Assembly: GCA_029204225.1 (NCBI GenBank)
Contig: CM055111.1
Coordinates: 27,315,540-27,379,539 of the forward strand
Direction: 5' to 3'
DNA: 64,000 nucleotides
Source of the DNA: Diphasiastrum complanatum
Taxonomy: Eukaryota > Streptophyta > Lycopodiopsida > Lycopodiales > Lycopodiaceae
Of the stretch, positions 31,840 through 46,200 are shown piece after piece. The first letter of the stretch is position 1. Every line of letters starts with the position of its first letter. Both the position numbers and the translations under genes were made by a program. A model generated the notes under the pieces. It ran no database searches and had not been told where the DNA came from. It saw nothing but the letters and a program-made list of their open reading frames with translations.

Positions 31840-34800
31840 CCGTTTTTACATTTTTTTTCCTATTTTTTTTGACGTAAATTTTTTTTTACACGCACCTTCC
31901 GATGTCCTTGTAAAAAAAAAGATTGTCAAAAAAAAATTTGCCCCACAGATTACGTTCTGTGAAGCATCACCATTTCCTTTGTAAAAATTTAAAAACTGAT
32001 TTTACGTTCAAGTTTGTTATTTGAATAGGTTCACCCGAGCATATCCAAAGCAATGTCCTCATTTGTAGTACAGGCTATTGGTTGGAACAAATTTTTGGTA
32101 GCTAACTACTTATCTTAACTTCGAATATTCCGGTCTGAATCCATATCCTTCGCTTATAGGAATAGTTGATCGTTGTTTGAAGTAACCGTTATTTGAAAGA
32201 AAATCACTAGCACTACCTCTGGGTGCATACGCTAACTTCTGAAAGATGTTGCTTGCTAGCTCCACGATATGAAGCTACGTCGGATTCTGCATGATCGGGT
32301 TCTGCAATTTATGCTAAAAACACCTGATCCCTGCTATTTTTTGCATGAATTTCATTATTTGGTACTTTGTTCAAAACAACCGAATCTCAATGTCAATCTA
32401 GTTGTAACAAGCATAAGCCTGAATTTCAATCAGCATAACGTATCAACGCTTAAGCTGCAGATGTAAAACCAGCATATGTTCATCCTTTATTATAAGATGC
32501 ATACGGTGTATAACGTTAGCAGAGTTCCGGAATAAAGCAAGTTCCAGGAGATCGTGCGCAGAGTCTATAAAGTCTGGTTATTAAATATAATGGAATCCCC
32601 CCTCCCCACGCCAAAAGAGTCCTAAGAATAAAAACATTTTCACTCAAAATCAAATGTATAGTGCCAACTTTGTTTTAACTGGAAAGGTTTCTTTTATGCA
32701 TCTTGATTTTTAAACATTTTGCAGCATACATTGAAAAGGCACTCGTTTATTTTATAGCTATCATGAAATAGTAGGAAATCTTCAACTCTGATGAACTAGC
32801 CAGACGCTCCTAACGAATTTTAAGGGCTTCATTGTCAGATTGATGTACAATCTGGTTCTTTGAGCTTAATAAATACGCCGATCTCAGGATTTTTACTCAG
32901 AAGCAGCTTTCTGATCTGTACCCAAACTGCTCAAGAAAGGATAGCTGACTTCAAAACATAGACGCATCATATATTTAAAAATAAATTTTTTTATACATAG
33001 AACCTACTGAAACTGCACCCAGATTGACAGCAGTTGTCACTATCTTTGTCCCACAATAGATTTTAGGGGCTTTTTGCCAAATTGATGTACAATTTGCGCC
33101 TTTGAGCTTATAAATGAGCCGATCTCAAGATTCTTACTCAGGAGTTGCTTCCTAATCTGTATATTAACTGCTCAAAGAAAAGGATAGCTGACATCAAAAC
33201 ATAGACACATCACGTATTTAGGAAAAAGAACTTTTACATGAAATCTACTGAACTGCACCCAAAGTGACAGCGCTTGTCACTATCTTTGCCCTATAGTTGA
33301 TCTGTGTTGACACTCCTGTTTTGCTCATGCTAAAAGACATCTGCAAAGGTTCTACATTTCTTACTTAGTGAGCTAGAACTTGGTACACACAGTGACACTT
33401 CATTGGCAAGGCTCAAAAGTCCCATTTCTTTGATTGTTACATTGACTATGTTTCAAAGAGTTCAAAGAACATACCCATTGTAGACGGAGTGGCACAACAA
33501 GCTCTTCAACCGCTACTATCCATAAAGCAACTAAGTGGCGAGTCTAATTTTATCAGAACGCTTTCATGTGCAAGGTTGTGCACATGATGATGGTGCCCTG
33601 GTTCTGCGTCAATAGAGGATCTTGAAGGGAAAGGACTGTACATTACTTGAAGGCTCTGCTAAGCAATTTTTTATGAGACTTCAACATAATTACCACTTTC
33701 CTCTTCATAACTGAACCTGCACAGGCACACAAATACATAATATGTCAACAGGAAATTCTCTTGCCATTTGCATCAATAGTCTGCTGCATCTGTCTCATGC
33801 ATGCTACTCACTCGACTCATGATTCTTCATGCTTGCACCATCTTTTAAGAAAACATTAACCAGCACGTAAGGACTCTGTTAACTTGCTCAGCAAGCTCTC
33901 CCCAGATGTCTCATTCAAAGCACAAAGGGCAGCATTAAGTTCCAGCTTTCTCATTCAGTAAACAGTGCCATCCGCTTCAGCTAAAGGCTTGTTACAAACT
34001 TTCCTTATCAGTTGCCAATACTGCATAATACACTAGAGTATCATCTCTGCTTAAGTTATATTCTGCAGGAACAATTCATACAGAAATTCTAGAGAAAGCA
34101 TAAATTCTCTTGTCCTCTTGGATTCACTTGACAAATTTTTTAATGACTTGTTTTGATTTTGGTGTGCTTGCAAGTACAGTGGATATCACCTGAAAAGGGG
34201 CTAGAAGATCATAGTATCCTGTCTTCTAAGAATCGGCTTTTCAGGTGTTTCAGGCCACCTGGAAAGAATTGGAGAAGTGGATTTAGGTTTTAAATTCTAT
34301 GAGATTTACAGTCATTTTCTAATTCACAAAATTAGAAAATTCTGGATAATATAGTTACTTCCTTTTTATGTCTTTCTAGGAGAACTGGATTTAGGTTTAT
34401 AAACTATATAAAATTTATTACTAGGTATATTACTTATTTTTTATAAATCAGCCTTAACTATTATTCTGATTCGAATCGGATGAACAGGCTTGAATCCAAA
34501 TCATTGTTCAAATTTCCATGAACCAGAGGATTACGAGACTTTCTAGAAGACCAAATCTTGATCCAGTGATTTGCCAAAGTGTACATTTAGCAACAGATTC
34601 TTTCCAGTAAAAGAGTTCTGCCAAATTTTAAAACATCCTGATCTTTCCCATCAAAGAGGTTTAAGTGTCATCCAATTCAGTGTCCATATCTCACAAAACC
34701 TGATCATTTTCCGTTTCATTTCAAAGACCTATGTCACCACCCTCAATTAGATGACTTGGTCAATGAAACTCGTATCGTCTTTAAAATACAATTTCTGTTG

Positions 34801-35400
34801 GCCATTTCTTTTCCATTAGATATGAATCAGCCAATGAGATTCTATGGAGAGAATACAGTGAGTGTCTGAGATCAAAGAGGTTAGAAGATTCATGAGTAGA
34901 GAGAAGAGTGAGAGGTTGAGAGGAATAAGGGGTGAAGATGGAGAGAGTTAGTAGTTAGTGTTAGAACTTAGAATAGACTTTTGTAAATTTAATTAAAATC
35001 TAACCTCGTAGTTAAATTTTTGCAACTTGAAAGATGAGGCTAGAGAGGGGTAAAATGGGTCATGTGTAAGATAGGAGTAAATTTTAGAACAAATAGAAGT
35101 TAGTAGATAGTATACAATAAACATTTTGTATTTGAGACATGACATTGTAGCCTATAGACTTTTGAGTCTTCACTACTGATTGTAGATTGTAATTTGTTGA
35201 ATCAAAAATTAAAATGAGGAATATTGATTTTGGAATTTGGTCTTTTGAAATTTGAAACACACTATAGTACTTAGTTGCAACTGTCTACATCCCGAAATTT
35301 ATGGCTAGATACTAGGAAAACAAAAAAAAACTTGCCAAATACAAACCCTAAGTTCAATTCACCAATTCGGTTCCTAGTTTGGTGGTTCAAATTAGTTTAA
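31840..35400. other. No protein-coding gene seen; non-coding DNA with a tandem duplication
   Basis: Apart from the tandem duplication at 32818-33300, no exon with coherent splice sites, TE domain or RNA gene was recognised on either strand. The terminal exon and 3' UTR of the CD2BP2-like gene could lie anywhere here, because its last recognised exon ends at 37151 and points this way. Confidence 0.4.
32818..33300. repeat. Tandem duplication, two units of about 240 bp
   Basis: Unit 1 is 32818-33060, unit 2 is 33061-33300. Shared landmarks in the same order: TTGATGTACAAT, TTTGAGCTTA, GCCGATCTCA, TTACTCAG, AGGATAGCTGAC, TCAAAACATAGAC, CTGCACCCA, TTGTCACTATCTTTG. The units have diverged by many substitutions and small indels, so the duplication is old. 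Confidence 0.85.
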
Positions 35401-36059
35401 TTCGAACGACTGATTCACCAAAAATCAATTGTGTTCAACAATCAATGGGATAATTGCACAAAATATCCTCCAAAGTATTTCTAACAAGAATGAAATAAGC
35501 CTATTAAGAAAACCTATCAACCACCAACAAGCAAGTCATGACCACGTTGGGTACAAAGAAGTTCCAAGAATAAAGTCCATGGACATATCAATCCATTGTA
35601 AGGAAGGTTAAGGCCAACACCGTTAAAGACCATCGGGTCTTTTGTAAGAATACTTATTAGGAGCACAAACGGTACAGTTATGGATACGGAGAGCATGATG
35701 CTTTATCTCGTCTCCTTGCCCTTGTTTTATGCATTGTCACTCCTACTTTTTCTTGGTATGAGCAGTTACCCCTGTTTATCCTACATGCCTTGAGCTACTC
35801 CAATGTCGTCTTCTTGACATGACCAAGCCTATTCTATTGTTGATGATCGTCTTTTGCATTGTGGTTCGCTTTGTATTCCCAACTCCTTGGATGTACATCC
35901 TAAACTTCTTTATTATGAACACCTTTCTCCAATTGGGGGCCATTTTGATTTTCAAAAGTCCTTTGCAAACCTCAAACAACATTTTAATTCACCGCCTATG
36001 AAGTCTAAGCTTGCTCTCTTTATCAACAACTGACCTTTTGTGCTCGTAACAAATATTCT

Positions 36060-36990
36060 CATGTAAAACCTGGTGGTCTTTTACAAAGTTGGCGTATACC
36101 TTCCCGACAATGGACTGCTCCCTTTGGAAACCAAGCAGCAATCCTGTCAAAGAACTGGAAGCATGGGACATTCTAAAAGGGATACATGAGGCTATGTATC
36201 GGTCACAGATTTTGTTTCTTACCAGCAAGCTACACAATCTCATAATGACCACAAGATAGTCTATTACGGATTATATAACAAGAGTCAAGGAGTTGGTCTT
36301 ACCAGCACGCTACACAATCTCATAATGACCACAAGAGAGTCTATTACGGATTATATAACAAGAGTCAAGGAGTTGAAAGACCAATTTACGACTATTGGAG
36401 AAACTGTACCTAATAAGAGACAAAGGCAACCAAAAGAAGGTCAATTATGAGCTTTGTTGTGCTTCTATATCAAGTGAGGAATGTCAAGATTGGTTGACAA
36501 AGTTTACAGTTTCAAATGATGGGTCAAATGTAATGTATATTTAAGGTTGGGAGACAACCAATCTCATGACATAAAAGGCAGAGGAGTGGGACAAGTACAA
36601 ATGCCTTCAGGGGATACTGGTGAGACAAAGAATGTCTTGTATGTTACTGACTTTCAATTTCACTATCACTAAGCAGCATATGATTCTTGAATATGATGAG
36701 AAACAATGTCTCATCAAGGTTAAGCAGAAGAAGAATGAAGTAATAGTTGAAGGAGTACTTTCAGGGAAGCTTTTTCATTTGTATGCTTCCATGATTTAGC
36801 AGAGTGATTGTGTAGCTCAAGTTGGTATTGAAAGTAGATTGTGGCATGAACGTTTTTGACATTTGATCTATCAAAGCTTGCAAGTGTTGAAGAAACACAA
36901 TGGTTATTGGTCTTCCAATAATATTTCCTGTCATAGAATGTGCCAAGCTGTATCCTTTACTGCCACTGTCAAAAGCTTATTAAGTAAGAC
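36060..36990 (+). pseudogene. Copia gag / pre-integrase remnant
   Basis: Plus strand, many stops. Gag part: ITDYITRVKELKDQFTTIG near 36340-36400. Protease-side and pre-integrase part: GETKNVLYVTDFQFHY near 36620, VIVEGVLSGKLFHLYAS, then LWHERF and HLIYQSLQVLKKHN near 36840-36900 (usually LWHxRFGHLNYxSL). The insertion lies just downstream of exon 9 of the minus-strand CD2BP2-like gene, in antisense orientation to it. Confidence 0.75.
36218..36375 (+). repeat. 80-bp tandem duplication in copia gag
   Basis: Two adjacent copies beginning CTTACCAGCA (36218 and 36298) and ending GTCAAGGAGTTG, with only a couple of differences (AAGC/ACGC, GATAG/GAGAG). It duplicates the gag segment ITDYITRVKEL. 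The high identity indicates a recent event within an old remnant. Confidence 0.9.
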
Positions 36991-37150
36991 AAAATAATGT
37001 CAAACAGCTTTGTCCTGCCTCTGTAAGAAAATGTAGCCTCAAATGGAATAAAATTTTGTAATTGCCAGATACTGATAGTGCAATTTTTCAAAACTACTTC
37101 ATCAAGAAAAAATCGTATCATCAATGATGAAGGGAATATAGTAAACTAAC

Positions 37151-37228
37151 CATTTTCCAGAACTTGCGTTGCAGAAAAGGCCTGAAATAGAATCATAATA
37201 GTATCCAAGATCTTGATTGTAATAATAG
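37151..37228 (-). CDS. CD2BP2: CD2BP2-like exon 9, last exon found
   Basis: Acceptor GATGCAG/CTATTA, 78 nt, donor AATG/GTTAGT, phase 2. Encodes [19 protein letters not shown] then NASSGK. If the donor were not used the frame would run on to a TGA at about 37102. If spliced to the acceptor-like TTCTTACAG near 37021 the joined codon would be a stop. The true C-terminus is unresolved. Confidence 0.85.
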
Positions 37229-40200
37229 CTGCATCAGAACAACAGTTTTCAGATCTCATTCAGGAGAAACCTATGCTTCGATGCTTCGAACCACAGACCA
37301 GCCGATCACAACCCAGATGCCCATTGCCAACAGAGCAATGGAGAGCAGCATTCCAATATTTTGAACCCTAATGAGTAACATTTTCTTGAAAGAAAAAGAG
37401 CACAAAGGATAAGTTAAATATGCTCGTGCTCACCCTGAAGGTGCATCAAAGATATAGCCTGACTCAATATATTGATACCGAGAACCATTATTTAAATTAT
37501 TCCCTGCAGGTCAAAAGCTTGAACAAATCAGAAAATCTTTCTGCAATTTAGCAAGCAAAATAGGATATGTGCCAGCTAAACAGCCAAAAATACAACATCA
37601 AACAGCAAATTTTGATTAAAGAGGTCCTCCATTACAAGGAAATGCAGAAGACATGCGAGCTATAAGATAGGCACCTTCAATGTATGTGCTCCCAGCTTGT
37701 TTATCAGCTTCTACCTGTGCACTACCATCTTCATCAGAGGGATTCTCTTTTTCATCATCTCCAAACATGTCGACACTTGTTGTAGCTCCTGTTTCCAAGA
37801 GTGAGGTGGGAGGTGTTTCAAGATATCTATTTTCAGTGAACGACGTAGATAGCTGACCATCTTTCCTTAGATCTTTCTCCTCATCACTTGCAAAAATGTC
37901 GTCAGTCGTTTCAAGTGGATAAACATCACTACTGTGGCCTCCGTGTGCTGTTCCATTGCTCGAGCTCCCAACCATGACCTTCACAATTGCTTCATATCCT
38001 TCTGTGAACAAGTACAAAACTGCATGCTCAGGCCCAACTGGTGGTAGGTGGCTGAAGTTATATTCCTAATATGCCTTACCACTTGATCCTTTATTTTCTT
38101 ATTAGTCAGGGATAAAACAAAGAGTCCTCTGTTAGGGTGCTCTGTTGAAAGAGGCATCAAAATATTCACCAATTTCAAAATCCAAGAGTTTGTATGTACA
38201 ATGGCAACCAATCAAGCTCCATAAGCCTAGATCATCCAGCAAAAGCTGGTGTGTTTCGGTACAACTCCAAACCTTGTTCAACATTTTCTCATAACCCAGG
38301 GCAAGTTTCTTCTTCCACACCAACAGAATAGATTTACGTGTACACAATAGTCTTTTTTGTCTAATACCTGATTAACCTTCTTATATTCAGTTTTGGATTT
38401 GGACAATGGAAATTTTAGATGCTCAAAGATACTTGCAGAAGAAGCGTCAGTATGATAACTAAAAAACTATTACATTTCTCCTTCAGGAATAAATCTTACA
38501 AGCAAAACGTTCTAAGTGAAGAAGCGTGATAGAGCCAAAACACATAAAAGCACCAGTATGAAGTTTCCTCCACTCCTTAATAATAAAACCAGTAGAGTTA
38601 TGCCTTGTAAAATAAGCTTGAGTGTCGAAATAAAACTGTGCATACAATGAGTTATCAAAACTGGCTCCGACCACAAGTGTCACAATATGAGCATCGAAGT
38701 TGAAATCCTATACCACTTCGAAGAAATTAGTGAGCGTGTGTAGAAATACATTGTTTGTAAACCAATAAGGTGTTCGACACACATGGCCTTGGACCTCAAC
38801 AAGATAATGGGTCAAAAACTAATTTCTTCCATTAAATATAATCGGCAATTTTATTTTAGCGTTACATTCAAAATTAAAAAACAAAGCAAATACTGGTTAG
38901 CAGCCTCGTACAAGAACTACAACAAGAGAAAAGTAGCAATGTTCATAACCCATAGTTAGCTATACAAAGACAGCAGCCATGGCAGTCATTAACCAGCTCA
39001 TGTTACTGTGACATGATAGCTCATGCAGCAGCCTCAACAAAACGTATCAAAAAAGTTTCTTGTTCTCTTGTAGTTAACTTTTCAACAGATTGTAGTAAAA
39101 ATCAAGGAACTTTTCAAAAAGACAACTATTGTATGGACTTGAATTAGCAAACATTGAAATCTTGTCGTACCTGCTTCCCGCTGAAAAGTTTCTTTTGTTT
39201 CATGATAGGCATCTGCATAGCACATGACTCGTTAACATTTGAGATTTATATATGGTCAAGAAAATGAAGGATGTGGTGAGGGGCATTGATCAGATTGCGA
39301 TTGGAATAATGTTTCTATTACCATAGTCACCATTGTCCATCAGCTTCATTGTATCTTCAGTAAGTTGGTCGAATATAGCTGTTTCCTGATCAGACATCTT
39401 CTCACGGAGGTTCCTTTTTTTGGATGATCCTTTTAATCTTCTCAGGGCTTGCAAGACCTGGTAGTTGTGATAAATACAGAAACTGAGTACTTTGAAAAGG
39501 CTCCTTGATCATTTCCATTGAATGCTTCACACACAAGCCCTCAATAGACAAGATTGACCAGACACCAATGCATGTATCATTGTATCTAGTGAAACAGCCA
39601 AACAGAAAATTGGTCTGCAACAAACAAATAAGGTGACTTGAGAGTAACAAATAATCATATATCAACAGCCTTTCCTTGATTCATGGACTGATAAAACTAG
39701 TCCAGATGCATGTTCTCTTTGGACGAGTAGAAAAGCAAGCTGATTAGCTTCAGCATCTAAGTATTGTGAGGTAGGGATCACTAAATTTAAGGAGATCTAA
39801 GAGTCCCAACCAATAAATGTTTGTGCCACTGATGCTAAATGACAACTCTAAAAAATATGGAATCTCAAGCCTATGTAAATCCAATCACGAAATCCTTATA
39901 AACTTTATCTTGATAGATATCATACTCCAATACAACAATACCTTGCTGTCACTAACTTTAGAGAAAAAGTGAAGGGACTTATGAATGCAGTTACAGTCCT
40001 GACTTTGCGTGGAGGAGGCAAGGACTTAACCAGAGACTTTTATTGTTTTATGAATGTTTTTATTGTCCTCCAAAGCGATCTGATAACAATGAAGAACGTC
40101 GGAATTTGAAAGGGGGGGAGCCGGGAATGGCAGAGAAAAATAATGAAAAGCTAATCTAATAAGATATTGGAAAATTAAAGGAAGACTACCGTCTAGAGCA

Positions 40201-43200
40201 GTGGAAAACTCTAGAACATCATGGAATTGACTCTTCAAGGTGCGTAGCTTGTTAGCAGCTTCTTTGAGTGATTGTTCATCTTCTTGGAGCATGGCGCAAA
40301 GAGTTGCCACCTTCATGTCTCATATGGAGAGGGTTGCTACCTCGGAGTGGGCTTGCTGGACTTGCAACTCCCATGCAGGTTCTTTGGTTTGCCAGGAAAG
40401 AGTCACGCTCCAATTCAAGTTGCTTCGAATTGACGGAGAGGAGCTGATTGGCAAAGATTGGTATCAGCTCTCCATTCACTCCATTAATGAAATGCACTGG
40501 GATGGTTTTCGGTGCTTCATCCTCTAAGTAGTAGGGTTCTTCAGTAATTTTGACCACATTCAGCTGCTGAGCAGCCGGTTGTGGATTTCGTACTACTAAC
40601 CCTTGGGTTCTAGCAGGAATGGGAAGCAATGCCAGTCTAGGTAGGGGGGATTGGGGTAAGGCACCTTGTCGTTGTGCCAAAGTTTGGAGTTGGGCGTGTA
40701 GCTTGGTTCCTGTCAGAAATAAATGACTATGCTAAAGTTAATCCATAGGTTACTTTGACCCAAAAGGTCGAGATTTGTGTAACCATGGGTATTTAGTTAT
40801 TTAGGCCATCTTAAGTTTGTCTTAAGTTCAGTTGGACCCAATTTTGGTCATGTACTGACTCATGGGTCCTTAGGGGTCTAATTTTGTTTAGGGGCCCTAC
40901 ATTTAGTAAGTGGTTAATCTTAGGGTTTGGTGGCATTTGGTCACATCCAAGTAGAGTACTTAGATGCTCATTGTGTATTCCATTTTATACAGTTTGGCTC
41001 TCCATTGCTCTTGTTGTTGTTTCCTCTCTCTCTCTCTTAGAGTTGGGCGCCCAACCTCTTCTCTCTTGTTTCTTGTGGAGATTGATTGATAACTAGATCT
41101 TGGTAACTTGTCTCTTGCTTTCCTACAAATCCTCGGGTTGTATCGGTAGTCATTCGTGTCATGACTAGCAGTGTTTTTGGTGTTGTACTTTTCCAAATTT
41201 TCTCAATGTTTTTGTACACCTTTTCTAAAAGAAAACAAGGGAATAAAACAATCAAAAGGAGAAATGTGATTCTGAAAGTGCAAGTTGGATACTAATAATC
41301 AATCAGATCATATCTATCAGAATAATTTTGAGATTTCTCTGATGGTCAGTAATAGGCGATGCGAATAAAGTTGCGAATAATCACTTTTTAGTCGCCGAGC
41401 TGCCTATTGACTGTGAATGATAATCAGAAACCATTATGAGGTGGGCAAGTAAAGATGTTCAAATGGCAATTAAAACAGGCGAGTAATAAAAATTTAACTC
41501 GTTGGCTTGCCAGATGGTAGATCGGGTACTGTACTATGTACGGTGAAGATGGCGAGTAATAAGAACGAGCAGGAAAACAAATTTTCAAAATGACGAGTAA
41601 TTAAAATATAACTCACCGAGGATCTTAATGATCTCTTCTTGGTTTTGTGGATCTAACACCTATTCTGCTTGCATGTGGATCTTATAAATTTAGTTTAAGA
41701 ACTAGATGTGATGAATGCTCATGCTAATAATGGTTCTTGAATGTGATAGGATGATAAGACAACAACAATGTAAGCATTCATCATCCATAGAAAACCACAT
41801 CACACAAAATGGGGCCCTTCAACAATAAAAGTAGGAAAGGGGAGGAGATTCTCTCCATCGGGTCTCCAGCGATGGTGATCCCCCCCCCCCCTCAATCTCC
41901 ATCTCCTCCCCTTCCCCATGGCTCGGAAGACTACTTTCTTCCTTTCTATCATTATCGGGAGAGGCAGTAGGCAATCCGATTTTGGACGGGAGAGAAACTC
42001 AGTGGTGGGCGTTCAAATCATAGTAGCATCTGTGTTCAGGGAAACCAGAAATCAGAAACCAGAATTCCACAAACTCTGATTTCTGGAGGGCGCTAGACCT
42101 GGTTGTTGGGAGCAGATAGTTCTCAATCAAAACGTGGTTCGTTTTGGATCAGATTTGGAGGATACAGTCTACACACTACTCGCTGAAGGATGCAACAGAT
42201 TTCACCCTGAAACCTATTGTACTTTTCCAGATACTCAAAATCTTGATTTTCTGGCCAGAATTCACCTTCTAAAGTTGAAGACACTACAATTTCAAACGGT
42301 GGTAGATTTTTTCAAAACTTGGACTTGGGAAAGCTAACATACAGAAGGGCGCTCCAAGTGGAACAAATCTCATAGCGATTGGTGGTCAGAAACGATCTGG
42401 ATGATCATCCAAAGTTCGGCCAAAATTCCTGATTTTTTCGGAAAAAATTCGGAAATTGCCAGATCACCGTTGCATGTTGAGACCGCCCAATCACTTGCGT
42501 TTCCAAACCAGAGAAGCTTTCTCGCTCTTGTTTTTTGTTTTGCATGTCAGTGCATGAAGTTTTACACTCCTTGCATGTGCTAGTAAGTCAATTTTTGGGC
42601 AATTAAACACTGTTATCTTTGTTCTATTACGCATGCTTAATTTCGTAGACATGAGTCATACACCTGTAGACGAACTTGAAGATATAGACATGTCTAGTCT
42701 GCCTCGTGGAACTTCTCCTGTAGAAAAGAGCCAGTCAGTTCCTCTTTTACCGCCTACTCAAGAACCCTCTCAAAATCCCTCCTTGCATGATGACATGCAG
42801 GATGTGGACATGAATGAGGGAGATGAAAATGAAGAAATACCATTAAATATTTTTGAGTTTAGGCAGTGAGTAGTAGAAACTTATGATCATCTTAAAAAAA
42901 TTAGAAGAGTCTGTTGAGGAACAAGCCAATACCCAACAAGAGACTAATGAAAGGCTTTCCAGACTTGAAAGACTAGTGCGTGATAATGTTTCAAGTCTTA
43001 ATGCTTTAAAACAAGCTGTTTTAGCGCAATATCGAGTGAATCCTGCTATCCACGGTAGTAATTTATCTGTCCCACCATCACCCCATAAGGTAGTACCTAA
43101 AGATTTACGCCTTCCCACCTTTGGTGGAGCGGCCTTTAGAGGCGAGCATTTCCCTGACGGGAAAAGCCTTTAGGTGGTGGATAAGTCTGCGGGAAAGTGG

Positions 43201-46200
43201 TTCAGAACCAAAGACTTGGGATAGTATTCAGGATATGTTTAAGAAAAATTTCCTACCTGAAAATGAAACTGACAGAAACTGGGAAGATTGGGAAACTTGT
43301 TGCATGGGAAACCATCCTATCACCCAATATATCGCCAATTATCGGGATGCTACCATGAAATTATCTGACTTAGATGATTATAATCAGGTAAGGGGATTCA
43401 TTCGGGGTTTGCAAGCCGAATACCAGAAGTATCTTCGGCCTTTAAAGCCTAAAACATTGGAAACTGCTATCACACTAGCTCAGACTTATGATGACATAGT
43501 TCGCCCAAAAGGTAAAAGAGTAGTAGAAGATACCCGACCTGAGTCCTCCAAGCATGGAGAGAATTCCGACATCTAATTCTTCGAACAAAAAGAGGTATAG
43601 ATTGTCGAGAAGTGACATCGAAAGAGCCAAGAGGGAGCACTTGTGCTTCATTTCTATGGGAAAAGGTCATAACAAGAGTCAGTGTCCTAAAGGGTACAAC
43701 ATAAAGGGAACACTGACGAAACTCCCGGTAAAAACCAAAATGGTCCTTTGAAGAAACCGGAAAAGCAAGTTCACACTGTCCAAGTTTTGCCTTTGGGACA
43801 GTCCCCCAAGGTAAAGTCTGATCACGTGTCTCATATAAATGAGGCACACACCTGTTCAGTTACTGCTAACATTTGGCAACCTGCAGTCGGACCTCATACT
43901 ATTTTCCGATTGTTAGGAAGTATTGATGGCCAGAAAGTTCGGATAATGGTGGACGATGGAGCAACCCACAACTTTCTAAACCATTCTTTGGTGAAGAAGT
44001 TGAACTTAGAGCAAAAACCAAGTGATCATCAATACTTAGTTACACTTGTTGATGGTCAACGTAAAGATATTTATGATACTTTCGTTCCACAAGTTCCCAT
44101 ACAAATCCAAGACTATCAAGATACTTTAGACTTTCAAGTAATGAGCTTGGCCTTGGCAGATGTGATACTTGGTCGTGAATGGTTGTTTATGTTAGAAACC
44201 ACTGGTGGTATTGTGCGTAGTTATGTTGATAACACATTGGAGTTTGTTCATAGAGGTCAGAAAGTTAAGTTGGTTGGAAATGCAAGTGTGCCAACTTCGC
44301 TAGTTGTTTTTTCTCTGCAGTTGAAGCGGCTAGTACGAAAACGAAAAATTGAAAAGGTATTTCTTTGTTTTCTTACTTCTAAAACTTTCTCAAGTAATGC
44401 AAGTTTATTTTTTCCATATCCAAAGAAATGTGTTTCTTCCATTGAGAGAAAAGAGAGAGATGTGAGTTTGCAAACTATTTTAAATGATTTTAAAGACGTC
44501 TTTCCTAGCGATTTACCATCCGGGTTACCCCCGAGAAGAGAGGTAGATCATCCCATAGAACTAATACCCAGGACTAAACCTGTTAGTAAGCCTCCTTATA
44601 GGTTGAGCCATGCGGAACACCTAGAGGTAGAGCGGCAGCTGCAAGAGTATTTAGCTAAAGGGTTTATACGCCCCAGTAAATCACCGTGGGCTGCGCCCAT
44701 TTTGTTGGTTAAGAAAAAAGATGGGTCCATGCGTATGTGCATAGACTATAGGGCCTTAAATAAACTCACCATTAAAGATAAGTATCCTTTGCCCAGGATT
44801 GATGAGATCTTTGATCAACTCAAGGGGGCAAAGTATTTTACTAAGATCGATCTTAGGTCTGGATATCATCAGGTACGTATTAAAGAAGATGACGTTCCGT
44901 TAACGGCTTTTCGTTCACGGCATGGTCATTACGAGTTTTTGGTTCTCCCCTTTGGATTAACCAATGCCCCAGCAACATTTATGAGGTTGATGAACAACGT
45001 GTTCAGACATCTTTTGGGCAAGTTCGTATTAATCTACCTTGATGATATCCTGGTCTTTAGTCGTACTAAAGAAGAGCATTTTGAACACTTACACCAAGTG
45101 TTCCAGGTCCTGAGAGAAAATTCCTTGTTTGCAAAGGAATCAAAATGTGAGTTCTTCAAGGAAGAGATTCACTACCTCGGACATATTATCTCCGCTGAGG
45201 GGATCAGGATGGATCCTGAAAAGGTAGCCGCAATTATGCGGTGGCCCGCACCAACTTCGTTGGAAGAGCTGCAAATCTTCCTCGGATTGGCGGGTTTTAC
45301 AGGAGGTTTATCCATCAGTATGCCCTCTTGACTGCTCTTTTGACAGACCTGCTCAAGAGTAAGGGCAAATACTTTAGTTGGGGGCCTAAACAACAAGCGA
45401 GCTTTGAAAATCTAAAGGCTGCGATTGCAACTGCTCCTGTCTTAAGTTCAGTGGATCCAAATGAAGCATTCATAGTAGAGACCGATGCCAATGATCAGGC
45501 AATCGGTGTTGTTCTTACTCAACACAACCGTCTAGTCGTGTTTGAGAGTAAGAAACTGGATAAACACCAGTTGAATTATTCCACTTATGAGGAGTTGTTC
45601 GCAATAGTCTATGCTCTTAAAAAATGGAGGCACTACCTCTATGGAGCTAAGTTTGAGATCGTGTTTGATCAAGAAAGTATCAAGTGGCTTTCCTCCCAAA
45701 GTGACTTGAAAGGAAGAAAAGCTCGCTGGGCCGAACTGCTCCAAACGTTTGACTATCAACTAAGGTACAGGAAAGGGCTCTACAATGTGGTAGCAGATGC
45801 CCAAAGTCGAATGCCCATGGTAAGCGCGCTAAGTTTTACGGCATTCAGGAGTGAATTTCTGGAATCACTCAGAGGAAAGTGTGTTAGTGATTCTCACTAC
45901 GTACCTGTGTGGCAGGCTATTGAGCAAAGGGATTCCACAGCCACACCAGGGCCATCGGAAGATGTTGCAGTTGCGTCGGGACGGGACGCGCCACCTGAAG
46001 AAGTTGTGGAAACATCCGGAGTGGATGTGCCCATTGAGGACTTAGGGCCTGCGAGTTAGGGATGGAGGCCCAATCATAACCAACCACCTCAATAAATACA
46101 TGTCATTACTAAATTTCAATAATAGATCGAGAGCCCCAAGGACCCAAACCATATGATCTGAACGTTCAGTCAAATCAATAAACAGCTTGAGAACCCAGGT

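Larger units (their letters stand above)
42633..46059 (+). mobile_element. Ty3/gypsy element, gag-PR-RT-RNase H, no integrase
   Basis: Lies within intron 4 of the CD2BP2-like gene, antisense to it. Order is gag, protease, RT, RNase H, then a Pro/Val/Glu-rich tail ending at 46059 without integrase or chromodomain. LTRs were not recognised on either side, so the copy is truncated at least at the 3' end. Confidence 0.85.

Noticed and set aside
36966-37021. Candidate terminal exon of the CD2BP2-like gene after TTCTTACAG
   Set aside because: Joining there makes the split codon TGA, or with a 2-nt shift only a six-residue tail unlike the family; the site lies inside copia remnant DNA.
41880-41892. 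C-run and neighbouring CTC repeats as a structured element
   Set aside because: A simple homopolymer without paired arms or duplicated context.
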